From NCBI GenBank assembly GCA_023415375.1, contig JAEZKW010000098.1:1-5962 (forward strand): a stretch of 5,962 nucleotides of DNA, in the 5' to 3' direction. Both the position numbers and the translations under genes were made by a program. Below the pieces are notes generated by a model that had not been told where the DNA came from, did no database searches, and saw only the letters and a program-made list of their open reading frames with translations. This document shows, piece after piece, positions 5,893-5,962 of the stretch (position 1 is its first letter; each line of letters opens with the position of its first letter). Origin of the DNA: Bacillota bacterium (GTDB lineage: Bacteria > Bacillota > UBA4882 > UBA8346).

Positions 5893-5962
5893 CGCGTCCC
5901 ATTGGACGCGAGCCCTTCCCCTAAAAACGTTCACGTTTTTTAAGGAATTGTTCCGCAATTCC
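5893..5962. repeat. Three consecutive stem-loops at the window edge
   Basis: Stem 1 pairs CGCGTCC (5893-5899) with GGACGCG (5904-5910), loop CATT. Stem 2 pairs AAAAACG (5923-5929) with CGTTTTT (5934-5940), loop TTCA. Stem 3 pairs GGAATTG (5944-5950) with CAATTCC (5956-5962), loop TTCCG, ending exactly at the last base, so the array may continue outside. All three have perfect 7-bp stems and loops of 4-5 bases. Stem 1 shares the GCGTCC/GGACGC core with the second hairpin upstream of argC (1304-1337). It may be a REP-like cluster, the hairpin end of a mobile element, or a tail region of an outside gene. Confidence 0.6.

Noticed and set aside
5893..5962. CRISPR-like array
   Set aside because: The three stem-loops differ in sequence and there are no identical repeats or equal spacers.

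Overview
The window reads as the chromosome of a Gram-positive, Bacillota-like bacterium, probably clostridial or a related class. The grounds are strong AGGAGG-type ribosome binding sites, TTG start codons, an argC-argJ gene order and an AhrC/ArgR-type ARG box. The genus cannot be told from the sequence. All five genes lie on the minus strand, so transcription runs from high to low coordinates.

Layout in the direction of transcription. (1) 5468-5962 holds no convincing gene. It contains three consecutive stem-loops at the window edge, AT-rich sequence, a TTGACA promoter-like box, and a 16-bp imperfect inverted repeat upstream of the first gene. (2) 4295-5467 encodes a predicted surface lipoprotein with a BtrH_N/DUF4872-like papain/C39-type fold and a plausible Cys-His-Asp triad. 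(3) 3253-4155 encodes an AraC-type activator fused to a GyrI-like ligand-binding domain. (4) 1621-3114 encodes an exported, possibly lipid-anchored member of the N-acylglucosamine/cellobiose 2-epimerase (AGE) family with an extra C-terminal beta-rich domain; a clear rho-independent terminator follows it. (5) An arginine biosynthesis operon begins with argC (176-1216) and continues into argJ (1-108, cut by the window edge).

How the parts may work together. The terminator at 1577-1613 separates the arginine operon from the three upstream genes. The argC promoter (TTGCTG, 17 bp, TATAAT) has an ARG box about 60 bp upstream, which fits arginine-responsive control. Between promoter and argC lies a 102-bp palindromic element made of two related hairpins, either a MITE/REP-like insertion or a structured leader. 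The regulator sits between two exported-protein genes and could control one or both, but nothing in the sequence proves it.

The least ordinary items are the lipid-anchored BtrH-like protein, the exported AGE-fold protein with a lysine in place of the usual glutamate in its His-x-x-Glu motif, and the two hairpin-rich noncoding segments that share a GCGTCC/GGACGC stem core. No rRNA, tRNA, CRISPR array, complete insertion sequence or recognisable riboswitch was seen.
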